From Ch67 sp041395845 (GTDB lineage: Bacteria > Pseudomonadota > Gammaproteobacteria > Pseudomonadales > Ketobacteraceae), in NCBI GenBank assembly GCA_041395845.1, contig JAWKZS010000006.1, positions 161,376 to 225,375 on the forward strand: DNA of 64,000 nt. The letters are read 5' to 3'. Below are positions 51,901 through 60,963 of the stretch, one piece after another. The notes below the pieces were generated by a model. The model worked only from the letters and a program-made list of their open reading frames with translations. It ran no database searches and was not told where the DNA came from. Positions within the stretch are counted from its first letter, which is position 1. Every line of letters begins with the position of its first letter. The translations under genes and the position numbers were made by a program.

Positions 51901-52177
51901 CTAGCGAGCCACATACTCAAGAAAAAACGCCGTATCGGGATGAATTGAAATACCGTTTGGACTCGGTAAAACCGATCTTTGCGAGTGCCGCCTTGAGCAC
52001 TGCGCGCCGTGTGTAATAGCGTTCAACGAAATCGAGATCCAGCGTTTGGTACTGGTTGTTCGTATACAGACTGACGCAGGCGCCACCGACCAACACCACC
52101 TCAATTCCTTCGCGCCTGAGGTGATCCGATACGAAAGTGGCAAGTTCTTCCAGGTTCATTCCCTTGACTGGTTTCAC
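51901..52177 (-). pseudogene. AbiEii-like nucleotidyltransferase, frameshifted
   Basis: This minus-strand reading frame starts at GTG 52177 (MKPVKGMNLEELATFVSDHL) and contains the minimal nucleotidyltransferase signature VLVGGACVSLYTNN followed by LDLDFVE (GG...S, DxD). After KRYFN a 1-nt insertion shifts the frame to a stop; the other frame continues HPDTAFFLEYVAR to TAG. The protein is also shorter than its relatives, so it is decayed. It follows a winged-helix gene, as in AbiEi/AbiEii-type pairs. Confidence 0.7.
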
Positions 52178-52184
52178 GGTTCCC

Positions 52185-52513
52185 TCACAGCGGTTTGGAT
52201 TGGCGTCTTGGACGACGACGGTTCATCGTAAGATCCTGCGCAATATCATCCGGGTAGAACTCGATCATGCAGTGCAACAACTGCTTGAGTTCCTTGTAAA
52301 CGCTGTAGCGCGGATTGAGATAGTAGACCCGTGTCCGCCTGGTACTCCACCATAAATGACCCCACCGAGCTCCAGCCGTTCCAGTTGATTGCGGATGGCG
52401 GTCTGGCTGACATTAAATAGTCGGCAATCGCACGGCCGTACCCACTACCGCGCGCACCAATAGCAGATCAGGATATGATGCCGAGGCGCTGCCGAAGAGC
52501 CAGTGTCGAACAT
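52185..52513 (-). pseudogene. Winged-helix regulator of the nucleotidyltransferase pair, decayed
   Basis: Three minus-strand frames together spell one winged-helix protein: FGSASASYPDLLLVR, then LFNVSQTAIRNQLERLELGG, then RTRVYYLNPRYSVYKELKQL to a stop at 52185. At least two indels break it. VSQTAIRNQLERLE is the recognition helix region. It lies directly upstream of the nucleotidyltransferase and downstream of a perfect inverted repeat that is probably its operator. Confidence 0.65.
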
Positions 52514-52534
52514 CTGAGCCGACTCCAGAGGTAT

Positions 52535-52582
52535 CATATGAACTATATTATAGCTCATTTGATCTAAAAACTAGTTCATATG
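52535..52582 (-). promoter_or_regulatory. Inverted-repeat operator/promoter of the winged-helix pair
   Basis: A perfect 11-bp inverted repeat, CATATGAACTA (52535-52545) and TAGTTCATATG (52572-52582), spaces 26 bp. An AGCTCAT/ATGAGCT pair overlaps it, and TATAAT-like sequence lies between on the minus strand. It sits 22 bp upstream of the regulator's ATG, as expected of an autoregulatory site. Confidence 0.65.
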
Positions 52583-52760
52583 AGCTGCAATATAGGTGGT
52601 TTTGTGTAATTTGAGAGGCTTCAGGAACGGGATTGCCAGCTGTTTATATGGCCGTGAAAGGAGGTTTTCGCAGATGCGGAGAACATCCCGAGGAGGCGAT
52701 GTTTAGCTGCCGTCGAACGCGCAAAGCAGACATTATTAATGTTGTTAGTGTAAATCCCGC

Positions 52761-54067
52761 TTAACCAAAACTTGCGAGATAGTTGGTGGCCTTCAATGAA
52801 ACGTGGTTTTCCATCGCTCCTGGTAGCGTAAACAATCGTACGTTTCTCCTGAAATCATAAATCCGATACAGGCAAAATTGCTTCTCAAAATCCCTTGAGA
52901 ATGACAGCTCATTATCGAAACATAAAAAGGCTGATACTTCCCGCTGTTCGTGGTCTTAACTTCGATGAACAGCTCTTCTTCACGCTCTACTGAAAATGAG
53001 CGAATGTCATACCCAGTCCATCTCCGTCTTCTTTGCTCACACCCATTTAACTTCTTTGGCTAAGTCCGCTCTGCGGACTGCGTTAGACGGTAACGCTCAA
53101 ACTCCAAAGCAAAGGCTTCGCCGCGCTCTCCCAAATTCCTATTGCTTCGCTCGCGCTCGGAATAATTTACCTTTCGTGCTAAGTACTCACGGCGAGGCTC
53201 TTGTACGCTGGTGATGCGTTCCGGTATTTCAGTATCCAATACCGCTCCCCAGTCGATAATCTTGGGTGTGTCTTCAACAGGTAAATCCGCACAGTCTGCA
53301 ATTAGATCGAGCTCCTGGGGCTTGGCAGCTAGATAGGATAAGACTACTTGCTTGAGTTGATTCTGATAATTGAAAGCAGGTTTATAACCTTTAACGTATG
53401 GCTGACCAAGCTCGATCAAGATGGCGCTGATGTTTTGATGCTTGAATTCGATAGAACCTTCCGTTCGCTGCTTGAGTTTTGTTATTAACCCACGTCGATG
53501 CTCTGCTTTGCTGTAGGGTTTGCCAGTCAATTCATCATTCAACATTGTAAAGTAATCTTGAACGATGGCTTCGCACTCCAGCCAGTCCCAGCCGTCGCCG
53601 ACATCCAGCAGCTGCCTGCGCGCATCGGCGTTTAAATTTTCCAATAGCGCAGATTTCAAAAAAATTCGTGATACTGAGTTGTCCAGGTACTCGAATAGTT
53701 CGTCGTCCACAAACGCGTAAGCGATATTGTTAGCGATCACGCCTGGCCCAGAGGCTGTTGAGAGTGATTGATAGGTTTCCGCTCTGCCAGGCTTCAGGTA
53801 ATGGTGCCAGAAGCCATCGCCACGCAAGTGAAAAAATGGCAAATGAGGATTGTTACGATCACTACTACCGGCCAACTGATTGAAGTGGTGACTGAATGCA
53901 TCTTTCAGCTGATCGTCAAAATAAATACGGTTGTTAGTGATTTTCTCTCGGTCGATTAGGTCCATCACTGCAAGCAGCATCGCAACTTTGTGTGGGCTTT
54001 TGTCGTTGTCACCCCGCGAATTCATCCGCAGCTTTGAAAATCGCTTCTCGTAGTCCAGCAGACTCAT
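52761..54067 (-). pseudogene. DUF3883 (NO VEIN C-terminal-like) protein, frameshifted
   Basis: The 5' part is open from ATG 54067 (MSLLDYEKRFSKLRMNS...) to a stop near 53060, about 335 aa. Beyond the stop, successive frames give RADLAKEVKWV, then VSKEDGDG, then GYDIRSFSVEREEELFIEVK with TTNSGKYQPF to TAA at 52761. Together these form a DUF3883 domain with a nuclease-like D...IEVK motif, so at least two indels interrupt the gene. Its start overlaps the HIT gene by 4 bp. Confidence 0.78.
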
Positions 54068-54468
54068 TGTTTGCTCCAATAGTCCGCTTTGCCGGGCACT
54101 ACCCAGCGCACTCCACCGCGGGGATCGACGCCTTCTTCCCAATAGCGGGGGATCAAATGAATATGCAGATGGGGCACAGTTTGACCCGCTGCGGGCCCAT
54201 CATTGATGCCGATATTGAATGCGGGCGGAGAGAACTCGCGATCGATTTCTGCTTTGGCAATTTCCAGCAATGCAAAAAGGTCGTTGCGTTCGGTTTCCGC
54301 CAATTGAAAAAACGATTGGATATGGCGTTTGGGAATGATGAGTGTGTGACCGTCAGTCACAGGGTAGGCGTCACGAATCACAATGCCGTGGGCAGTCTGA
54401 TGGCAGATGCGGTCTGCGTTCTGCCCTTGGATGATCTGGCAGAAGGGGCATGTGGATTCGTCAGTCAT
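54064..54468 (-). CDS. HIT family protein
   Basis: This 134-aa histidine-triad nucleotide hydrolase has N-terminal TCPFCQI (possible zinc Cys pair), GHTLIIPKRHI and the triad HLHIHLIPR. The start at 54468 gives the usual MTDESTCPFC N-terminus; in-frame 54549 adds an unlikely extension. It overlaps the decayed DUF3883 gene by 4 bp and was probably co-transcribed with it. Confidence 0.92.
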   Translation of the reverse strand: MTDESTCPFCQIIQGQNADRICHQTAHGIVIRDAYPVTDGHTLIIPKRHIQSFFQLAETERNDLFALLEIAKAEIDREFSPPAFNIGINDGPAAGQTVPHLHIHLIPRYWEEGVDPRGGVRWVVPGKADYWSKQ

Positions 54469-54558
54469 ATTCGCCGTTCTAATCGTACTAGCATTGCCCG
54501 GGATTCGCGGTTTCCCCAGGACCGGGCCATGAGCAACTACTGTTTGCACAATAACCAG

Positions 54559-54575
54559 ATCCTAACAGCATTAGC
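54559..54575 (+). repeat. 17-bp direct repeat, copy A
   Basis: ATCCTAACAGCATTAGC recurs exactly at 55721-55737, bracketing the pseudouridine synthase and truncated rhuM. Confidence 0.6.
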
Positions 54576-54709
54576 CCCAAAAATGCCACTTTCTTTACCA
54601 TCCCACTGTCTATCTGGTTAGGGCGCTTATTCCCTTTCGCCGCCCTGCCCCCATCCGGCGCTCCCCCGATGCGTTACACTACGCCCCCGCCCTTGTCCGA
54701 GCCAGTACC

Positions 54710-55399
54710 ATGACCGAACCCCAGCGCCTGTCCAAACGTGTTACCGAGCTGTTCCAGTGTTCCCGCCGCGAGGCCGAGTTGCTGATCGAGGGCGGTTGGG
54801 TGTTGGTGGATGGTGAGGTGCAGGAGGCGCCGCAGTTCAAGGTGCTGGATCAGGCGGTGACGCTGCTTCCCGATGCGGTGGCCGAGCCGGTGCCGCCGGC
54901 GACCCTGTTGCTGCACAAGCCTGCCGGGGCGGCGCTGGACAGTGCGGCGTTGCTGCAGCTGGTGCGGCCGGATTCCCGCTGGGTCGGGGATGACAGCCGG
55001 ATGCGGATGCTGAAGAAGCATTTTTCGCGGCTGAAGCCGTTGCTGGCGCTGGAGCCGGATGCCTGTGGCCTGCAGGTGTTGACCCAGGATTACCGGGTGG
55101 AGCGCAAGTTGTCCGAGGATGGGGCGCGCCTGGAGCAGGAATGGATTGTCGAGGTGGCCGGCACGCTGGCGGACAATGGTCTGCAGCAGCTGAATCAGCC
55201 GGGGGTGAAGGCCAGCTGGCAGAGTGAGTCACGCCTGCGCTTTGCCCTGAAGAATCCCGCCCCCGGCCAGCTTCGCCAGTGGTGTGCCGGGGTGGGTCTG
55301 CAGGTGGTGAGCATGAAGCGTATCCGCATCGGCCGCATTGCCATGGCGGGCCTGCCCGAGGGGCAGTGGTGTTATCTGGCGGCGTACCGGCGGTTTTAG
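54710..55399 (+). CDS. RsuA/RluF-family pseudouridine synthase
   Basis: This 229-aa protein has an N-terminal S4 RNA-binding domain (KRVTELFQCSRREAELLIEGGWVLVDGEV, split by the Arg pair) and a divergent catalytic domain. The usual GRLDxxTxG motif is replaced by LEPDACGLQVLTQD, which keeps the catalytic Asp. The end AGLPEGQWCYLA matches the family. The target uridine is not certain. Confidence 0.85.
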   Translation: MTEPQRLSKRVTELFQCSRREAELLIEGGWVLVDGEVQEAPQFKVLDQAVTLLPDAVAEPVPPATLLLHKPAGAALDSAALLQLVRPDSRWVGDDSRMRMLKKHFSRLKPLLALEPDACGLQVLTQDYRVERKLSEDGARLEQEWIVEVAGTLADNGLQQLNQPGVKASWQSESRLRFALKNPAPGQLRQWCAGVGLQVVSMKRIRIGRIAMAGLPEGQWCYLAAYRRF

Positions 55400-55447
55400 G
55401 GGGCGTTTACTCCGGGATCAGTGGGGTGGATCGGGCGGGGAATGGCG

Positions 55448-55684
55448 TCAGGCGGCAGTATGTGCATAATTTGCACATACTGAATCGGCATCCAGCTCGC
55501 CCTCGGCAAAGATGTTCCGAAGGTGCTTGGTGATCACCGAGCGTTCTCGTCCAAACAGTTCGCCCATCTGTTCCTGGTTCAACCAGACGGTATCCCGCTC
55601 CAGCCGTACCTCCAGCCGTGTCTGTCCATCGTCGGATTGATAAAGGCTAATCTGGGGTTCCAAGGTACTTTTCCTCGCGTCCAT
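55448..55684 (-). pseudogene. rhuM: Truncated RhuM-family virulence protein
   Basis: The 78 aa match the start of RhuM-family proteins: ISLYQSDDGQTRLEVRLE, TVWLNQEQMGELFGRERSVI, then KHLRNIFAEGELD and CANYAHTAA. Family members run to about 330 aa, so roughly three quarters are missing. The stop falls right after HTAA, and the sequence beyond does not continue the family. Confidence 0.75.
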
Positions 55685-55720
55685 TCAGTTGGGATCAATG
55701 ATAGTTCCAATGATGAATCC

Positions 55721-55737
55721 ATCCTAACAGCATTAGC
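55721..55737 (+). repeat. 17-bp direct repeat, copy B
   Basis: This is an exact copy of 54559-54575, lying between the rhuM start and the hydrolase gene. Confidence 0.6.
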
Positions 55738-55810
55738 GTTCGCCATCGTCTACAGTTAAGGAAGGTCTGAACAATTGATGCCTACTGACTTTACAAACAG
55801 GTGGGGATCC

Positions 55811-56779
55811 ATGAGCGACGTGAGTTGGCAGGCCAAAGGGATCAACAGGGTGTTCCGGCATCTGGCAAAACCGGTGATTGCACGTATCAGGCTGACGCCC
55901 CGTCTGATGAAACTGTCGCAGCTGGCGTTCGATACCGCGACGCTGGTGCTGCCGGTGCCACGCAACGCGCAGATCCAGCCGGTGCATGCCGGTGGTGTGC
56001 CCTGCGAGTGGGTGATGTGTGCAGACAAGATGCATCAGAACCGGGTATTTATTTATCTGCACGGCGGCGGTTACTTTTTTGGTTCGCCACGTTCCCATCG
56101 CACGCTGACGTGGCGGATTTCGCAGACCGGAAAAATGAAAGTGCTGGCGGTGGATTATCGCCAGCCGCCGGATTGGGAATATCCCGCGCCAATCATTGAT
56201 GTGGTGGGTGTGTATCGCTGGCTGCTGGACAAGGGTTACGAGCCGCACAATATTTTCATTGGCGGTGACAGTGCTGGCGGCAATCTTACCTTGGTGTCGT
56301 TACTGAAATTCCGCGAACTGGGTTTGCCGATGCCGGCGGGTGCGGTATGCATTTCGCCGTGGGCGGATCTGACGTCGTCGGGTGAATCCCTGGTGACAAA
56401 TGAACAACACGAGCCGCTGATTCCGGTGAACATGCTGCGCTTCCTCGCGCATATTTATGCCGGCGCGTATTCGCCGAAAGATCCTTATCTGTCGCCGGTG
56501 TTTGCGGATTTCACCGGGTTTCCACCGCTGCTGGTGCAGGTGGGCTCTACCGAGATTCTGCTGTCGGATGCGCAACGGGTGGCCGAGGCAGCGCGGCGCG
56601 CGAAGGTGCCGGTGCAGCTGTCGGTGTATACGGAAATGATGCACGTGTTCCAGGCGGCGGCCTATTACATTCCGGAAGGCAAAGAGGCGGTGCGCGAAAT
56701 CGGCCGTTTCATTCACAAGCATGTGGGGCGCTATGCCGACCGGCCGGTGGATGTGATTCCGTTGCGGAGCGTGCGCTGA
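55811..56779 (+). CDS. Alpha/beta hydrolase, hormone-sensitive lipase (HSL) type
   Basis: This 322-aa esterase/lipase has the oxyanion-hole motif YLHGGGYFFG, the nucleophile elbow GGDSAGGN (Ser), an acidic residue in VGSTEILLSDA and the His in EMMHVFQ, forming a complete triad. HSL-family enzymes hydrolyse short or medium acyl esters. The start at 55811 has AGGTGGGG upstream; an in-frame start at 55775 is possible. There is no signal peptide, so it is cytosolic. Another hydrolase follows 56 bp later. Confidence 0.92.
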   Translation: MSDVSWQAKGINRVFRHLAKPVIARIRLTPRLMKLSQLAFDTATLVLPVPRNAQIQPVHAGGVPCEWVMCADKMHQNRVFIYLHGGGYFFGSPRSHRTLTWRISQTGKMKVLAVDYRQPPDWEYPAPIIDVVGVYRWLLDKGYEPHNIFIGGDSAGGNLTLVSLLKFRELGLPMPAGAVCISPWADLTSSGESLVTNEQHEPLIPVNMLRFLAHIYAGAYSPKDPYLSPVFADFTGFPPLLVQVGSTEILLSDAQRVAEAARRAKVPVQLSVYTEMMHVFQAAAYYIPEGKEAVREIGRFIHKHVGRYADRPVDVIPLRSVR

Positions 56780-56835
56780 TTCTGCGATCCGTGGTACGCT
56801 CCGGTCACGACAAAATCAACAATAAAGGATGTGAC

Positions 56836-57984
56836 ATGCAGTCGTTTTCGGCGTCGGCTACGGGCCGTGATCATGCCTGGGTGGAACAGTTACCGCAGGA
56901 TTTTTATCGCAGTGCTACTGCGGTGCAGTCGTCATTCAAGCCGGCGCTGAAGGCGGCAGAGTGGATCGATGTTGCGTTGCGCACGGCGCTGTCGTCGGTC
57001 ATCACCGGGGTGAGTATTCCCGCCGGTTACTCCGGTGCGCGACTGGCCGGTGTGTTGCGCAATGGCAGTGCGTTGGCGGCGCAGGATGATGCGGCACTGT
57101 TTCATCGTGCGCGTCCGCTGCCGGAATTTGTGGTGCACCGGGTGCGGCGCCCGCTCGGTGTGCGTGAAGGCATTTTCGAGCAGATCCAGTGGCATTCGGT
57201 GTATCAGCCGGAAGGTAAATTCAGTCGCACCAATAATGATTGGGTGGTGGCGTGGCACTGGCGTCATGGCGACCGGCCCCGTCCCACCATTGTGCTGGTG
57301 CACGGCTTTACTGCCGCGCGCTGGGAAGTGAACGAATTTTTTCTGGGCCTGAATTATCTGTATCAGCTGGGTTGTGATGTGGTGCTGAAGACGCTGCCCC
57401 ATCATGGTCCGCGCCGCCGTTCGGTGGCCAGCATCAGTGGCCTGGATTATGTGTCCGGCGGTATTGAAAGTCTGAATCATTCGGTAATCCAGAGTACTTA
57501 CGATATTCGCACGCTGGTGGATTATCTGCAGCAGCGCTGCGATGTTGCCAGGGTCGGCCTCAGCGGATTGAGTTTGGGTGGTTATACCTCGGCACTGATG
57601 GCGGGGCTCGAAGAACGTTTTGAATTTGTGATGCCGGTGGTGCCGATCGTCAGCATTCCCGATGCGATGATGGAATGGAAGCCGCTCGATGGCGCGCTGA
57701 AAAATATCATGCGCAAATACGATGTCAGCATGCAGGATCTGCGTAACACGATGGCGTTTCACAGTCCGCTGTCGCGTCCTGCGTTGCAAGCGCCAGGCAA
57801 TCTGCTGGTAATAGCCGGTGTGGGTGATCGGATGGCGTCGCCCCGTCATGCCGAGGCATTGCAGCGTCATTGGGGCAATTGCGCGGTGCATTGGTTCGAA
57901 GGTTCCCACGCCCTGCCGCTGCAGCGCCAGCAGACCAATCGCGCCAAGGCAGATTTTCTGCAGGGAATCGGCTTCGTCTGCTGA
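56836..57984 (+). CDS. Alpha/beta hydrolase
   Basis: This 382-aa protein has the strand VLVHGFTAARWEVNEFF, nucleophile elbow GLSGLSLGGY (Ser in GLSLG), Asp in GVGDRMAS and His in EGSHALP. The N-terminal ~120 residues precede the fold and contain a short hydrophobic segment. The start at 56836 has AAAGGATG upstream. The substrate is unknown. A weak hairpin (58004-58037) follows. Confidence 0.87.
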   Translation: MQSFSASATGRDHAWVEQLPQDFYRSATAVQSSFKPALKAAEWIDVALRTALSSVITGVSIPAGYSGARLAGVLRNGSALAAQDDAALFHRARPLPEFVVHRVRRPLGVREGIFEQIQWHSVYQPEGKFSRTNNDWVVAWHWRHGDRPRPTIVLVHGFTAARWEVNEFFLGLNYLYQLGCDVVLKTLPHHGPRRRSVASISGLDYVSGGIESLNHSVIQSTYDIRTLVDYLQQRCDVARVGLSGLSLGGYTSALMAGLEERFEFVMPVVPIVSIPDAMMEWKPLDGALKNIMRKYDVSMQDLRNTMAFHSPLSRPALQAPGNLLVIAGVGDRMASPRHAEALQRHWGNCAVHWFEGSHALPLQRQQTNRAKADFLQGIGFVC

Positions 57985-58003
57985 TCTGAATCACTAACCC
58001 GCA

Positions 58004-58037
58004 ACATGCCCGGTGCTAATTTCAAAGCTGGGCATGT
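58004..58037 (+). terminator. Possible terminator after the hydrolase pair
   Basis: An 8-bp stem ACATGCCC/GGGCATGT (58004-58011 with 58030-58037) is followed by a weak T-containing stretch CGTTTCGCCCTTT. Confidence 0.45.
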
Positions 58038-58079
58038 CGTTTCGCCCTTTCCTGCTTCATTCGATAAAAGGGTTAGCTG

Positions 58080-58529
58080 ATGAACTATTCTTCCTTAATT
58101 GCCAGATCCGGGATGCTGTGTCGCATGGCTGCATCGGTTGTGGTGCTGTCTGCCAGTCTCACATTGCTGCCAGGCTGTTCCGATGCTACTGATGATGCCG
58201 CTGATATCATCAAGCAACAGGCAGCACTGATGGAGCATTATGTGGATGCGATGGAGTCGGCCAAAAATGCCGACGATGTGGCGTCCGCCATCGAACAGTA
58301 CACCGATGATATGAAAGTGCTGATTCCGCAGCTGAAGGAATTCGAACAGAAATATCAGAACGCGGATCAGGAAGCCCTGGCGGCTGAGGTGGAAAAGGAA
58401 ATGGATCGGGTTGAGAAGGCCGGTCAGCGTCTGCCGGCAGCAATGATGAAAGCGGCGACCTACATGATGGATCCGAAAGTGCAGCAGGCCATGACCCGTA
58501 TGTCAGAAGAGTTGGGGGATATGCAATGA
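58080..58529 (+). CDS. Small lipoprotein with helical coiled region
   Basis: This 149-aa protein has a long lipoprotein signal ending in the lipobox LLPGCS (Cys33). The rest is acidic and helical (MEHYVDAMESAKNADDVASA ... LAAEVEKEMDRVEKAG), a pattern seen in small periplasmic proteins of unknown function. It overlaps the next gene by 4 bp (ATGA), so the two are a unit. No family is assigned. Confidence 0.78.
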   Translation: MNYSSLIARSGMLCRMAASVVVLSASLTLLPGCSDATDDAADIIKQQAALMEHYVDAMESAKNADDVASAIEQYTDDMKVLIPQLKEFEQKYQNADQEALAAEVEKEMDRVEKAGQRLPAAMMKAATYMMDPKVQQAMTRMSEELGDMQ

Positions 58530-59362
58530 AGCCTGTCGACAAATATCGCATTGCCGGTTTTGCCTTGCTGTCAACGTTATTGGTCGCTGGCCCGGCGCTG
58601 GCAGAAGTACCAGTACCGAAATCCGCCGTAGTAAAAGAGAAACTGCAGCCGGTCGCTCCGAAAAAAGAGATCCAGCGCCTGCCACTGAAAGCGGTGACGC
58701 CGCAGACCCAGGACACCACCACCGAGACGGAAACGCCGGCTCAGACGCTGGCGGTGACCATGGAGACAGTGCATTTTGCGCCCCAGCGCGATTGCTTTAT
58801 GGAGTGGGTGGTCAAAATTACAAACACCGGCAATGTAGCAACGCCATCCAGTATGACGTTGCACCAGCACTATGTGGCTCCAGATAACACCATCATTGAA
58901 GCACCGAGTGCATCTTCGGTTGGTGTATTGCTGCCAGGTTACCATTCCCAGAGCACTGTCTTTTTACCGAAAGATATTGAAGCTGGCAGTCAGATGGTGG
59001 CACGTCTGATGGATGGTGACACGGTGCTGGCTGAGTTCAAGCCTGCAATACCACCCATGGCATCGCCGTCGGCGTCGAATTTGAGTCTGGGTGAAGGCGT
59101 GTTTGCAGCAACGCAGTTTTCTGTGGTTGTGAATAACAGCAGCAACACGGACTTTGGTAATGTTGTGGCGCGGTTCCGTGGTTATGCCAGGGCAGGTGAT
59201 ACGGCCAGTCAGTATGTGACTCAAAAAGCGCTGTGTATTCCTGCCCAGGGCAGCCAGATGGTTACGATCGATGTACCGGCCAATGTCTGGCAGGGTTATA
59301 GCGTGGTGCTCACGAAGAGCAACGGTATGACAGAATATCTGCGCCGCGATTACTGGCGCTGA
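58526..59362 (+). CDS. Secreted protein of unknown function
   Basis: This 278-aa protein has a signal peptide (IAGFALLSTLLVAGPALAE). A Pro/Lys/Thr-rich linker (PKSAVVKEKLQPVAPKKE ... TTTETETPAQ) leads into two beta-rich segments reminiscent of Ig-like folds (WVVKITNTGNVATPSSMTLH; FSVVVNNSSNTDFGNVVARF). It is coupled to the lipoprotein. I do not recognise a family. Confidence 0.75.
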   Translation: MKPVDKYRIAGFALLSTLLVAGPALAEVPVPKSAVVKEKLQPVAPKKEIQRLPLKAVTPQTQDTTTETETPAQTLAVTMETVHFAPQRDCFMEWVVKITNTGNVATPSSMTLHQHYVAPDNTIIEAPSASSVGVLLPGYHSQSTVFLPKDIEAGSQMVARLMDGDTVLAEFKPAIPPMASPSASNLSLGEGVFAATQFSVVVNNSSNTDFGNVVARFRGYARAGDTASQYVTQKALCIPAQGSQMVTIDVPANVWQGYSVVLTKSNGMTEYLRRDYWR

Positions 59363-59368
59363 TCAATG

Positions 59369-59399
59369 TCGCGGCGGAATCAGTGCTTTTCCGCCGCGA
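59369..59399. terminator. Hairpin between convergent genes
   Basis: A perfect 11-bp inverted repeat (59369-59379 with 59389-59399) has a 9-nt loop. It overlaps the last codons of the chemoreceptor gene on the minus strand. There is no long T run. Confidence 0.5.
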
Positions 59400-60963
59400 A
59401 ACCGATGCGGAATCCACCCCAGTGTTTGCCATTCACATAAATCGGCACCGACAGGTCGTGCATGACTTCGCCGGTGTCGCGCTTGTAGGTCTGCAGTAGA
59501 AAACTCTCCGTATGGCTGCCGCAACGCTTGCCGGTGGCATCGTTGAATATCCGCTTGCTGCGGCTCTTCACCAGATCAATATCGTAGTTGCCCGTCAGCG
59601 GCGCATCGAAGCGTTTGTTGTGGGTAGGAAAATAGCCATTCAGATCCACTGCACCAGCGTACACAATCTTGTCGTGCCGTTGCAGGATGGGTTCCTGTAT
59701 CGCGGGGAAATGCTGGTCGGTAAAGCTGTCGTACGCCGTGTGATATTTTTTCGGGTTGGTGTTGGGTATGGTCAGGTAGTCCTGACTGAATACCTGTGTA
59801 CTGGTAAGCTGGCCGTTGCTGATGGCCTGCTCGAACAGTTGCCCGATAGCAGTTGCCGCCTGTTGCGCTTCGCGCAGTACGATCTGATCAAAGGTACCGG
59901 CATCCCAGGTGGATAATTCGCGATAGATGATTTCGGCGTTCTGCGAAAGTCTGCCGGCCTGCGCCGAAATATTCAGGGTGGCCTGGCTGGCGTCACCCAG
60001 GGCGACACGAATGCGCTCGATGGCATCGGCAATGTGCTCGGCGCTGCGGGTGTGTTCCTGCAGCGAATGATCGATGGTCGACAGTGACGCCGCCGTTGCG
60101 TCAATCGCTGCTTCGATATCGACAAATGTTTCCCCCAGTTGCTGAACGCCGTTCACCACGGCACTGCAGCGCTGGTTCACCTTTGCCATGGTGTCGGTGG
60201 TGGCACCAGTTTCGCGCCGCACCTCGTTCAGCATGTTGGCAATATCGTCGGTGGCGTGGGCAGTTTTTTGTGCCAGGTTACGCACCTCGTCGGCTACGAC
60301 TGCAAAGCCGCGCCCCTGTTCCCCTGCCCGCGCCGCTTCGATCGCAGCATTGAGCGCCAGCAGATTGATGTGATCGGCAATGCCTTCGATGACTTCAGTG
60401 ATTTTCTGGATGTCGTCGGCACGCGCCTGCAGCTTGTTGAGGCTGGCGGACGCATCGGCGACTTCAGTGTTCAGCAGGCCGATCTGCTCGGCGTTGTGCT
60501 GGACGTGATGCTGGCCTTTGCCAACAGCGCCGGATGCCTGCGTGTATTGATGTGACACGGTCTGTGCCTGATGGGCGATGGTGCCGGTGGCGGAACTGAG
60601 TTGTTCCGCGGCTGCTGAAATATCGTTGGCATTGCTGGTGTTGTCCTGCAGGGATTTGTGCAGTTTGTCGACCAGGAACGACACTTCTGCAGAGCCGATG
60701 GCCATATGACTGGTCTGGCGCGAAATGACATTGGCGGTTCTGGCGGTTGCGCTGGCGCTGTGTTCGGATGCCGTGGTCTGACGCGCCTGCACAGCGCGGA
60801 TGCGATTCAGCAGAGGAAAATAAAAAGCCATCAGCGCGACAGAGCCAACGATCCACACCAGCCATACCGGCAGAATGCGGGCATGATTCAGCCACAGTGC
60901 TGCAGCGCAAACACCGGACGAAAAAGCAGCAACAATCAGCGAAAGCCGGGCAGATCCCGTCAT
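59380..60963 (-). CDS. Methyl-accepting chemotaxis protein with C-terminal sensor region
   Basis: This 527-aa protein has two hydrophobic segments near the N-terminus (about residues 5-50) with almost no periplasmic loop, then a signalling domain whose hairpin tip reads GRGFAVVADEVRNLAQ. The C-terminal ~150 residues lie after the signalling domain and look sensory (YAGAVDLNGYFPTHNKRFDA ... YVNGKHWGGFRIGF), like a Cache/PAS-type strand pattern. The receptor probably senses a cytosolic ligand. The start at 60963 was preferred over in-frame 61029. Confidence 0.88.
   Translation of the reverse strand: MTGSARLSLIVAAFSSGVCAAALWLNHARILPVWLVWIVGSVALMAFYFPLLNRIRAVQARQTTASEHSASATARTANVISRQTSHMAIGSAEVSFLVDKLHKSLQDNTSNANDISAAAEQLSSATGTIAHQAQTVSHQYTQASGAVGKGQHHVQHNAEQIGLLNTEVADASASLNKLQARADDIQKITEVIEGIADHINLLALNAAIEAARAGEQGRGFAVVADEVRNLAQKTAHATDDIANMLNEVRRETGATTDTMAKVNQRCSAVVNGVQQLGETFVDIEAAIDATAASLSTIDHSLQEHTRSAEHIADAIERIRVALGDASQATLNISAQAGRLSQNAEIIYRELSTWDAGTFDQIVLREAQQAATAIGQLFEQAISNGQLTSTQVFSQDYLTIPNTNPKKYHTAYDSFTDQHFPAIQEPILQRHDKIVYAGAVDLNGYFPTHNKRFDAPLTGNYDIDLVKSRSKRIFNDATGKRCGSHTESFLLQTYKRDTGEVMHDLSVPIYVNGKHWGGFRIGFAAEKH

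Noticed and set aside
51804..52016. 70-codon plus-strand open frame next to the nucleotidyltransferase remnant
   Set aside because: It is antisense to a recognisable though broken nucleotidyltransferase, has no ribosome-binding site and no family resemblance.
25600..55800. Insertion sequences, integrase or tRNA attachment site to explain the accessory region
   Set aside because: I found no transposase, recombinase, tRNA gene or terminal inverted repeats. Rhs core repeats are the only evident recombination substrate.
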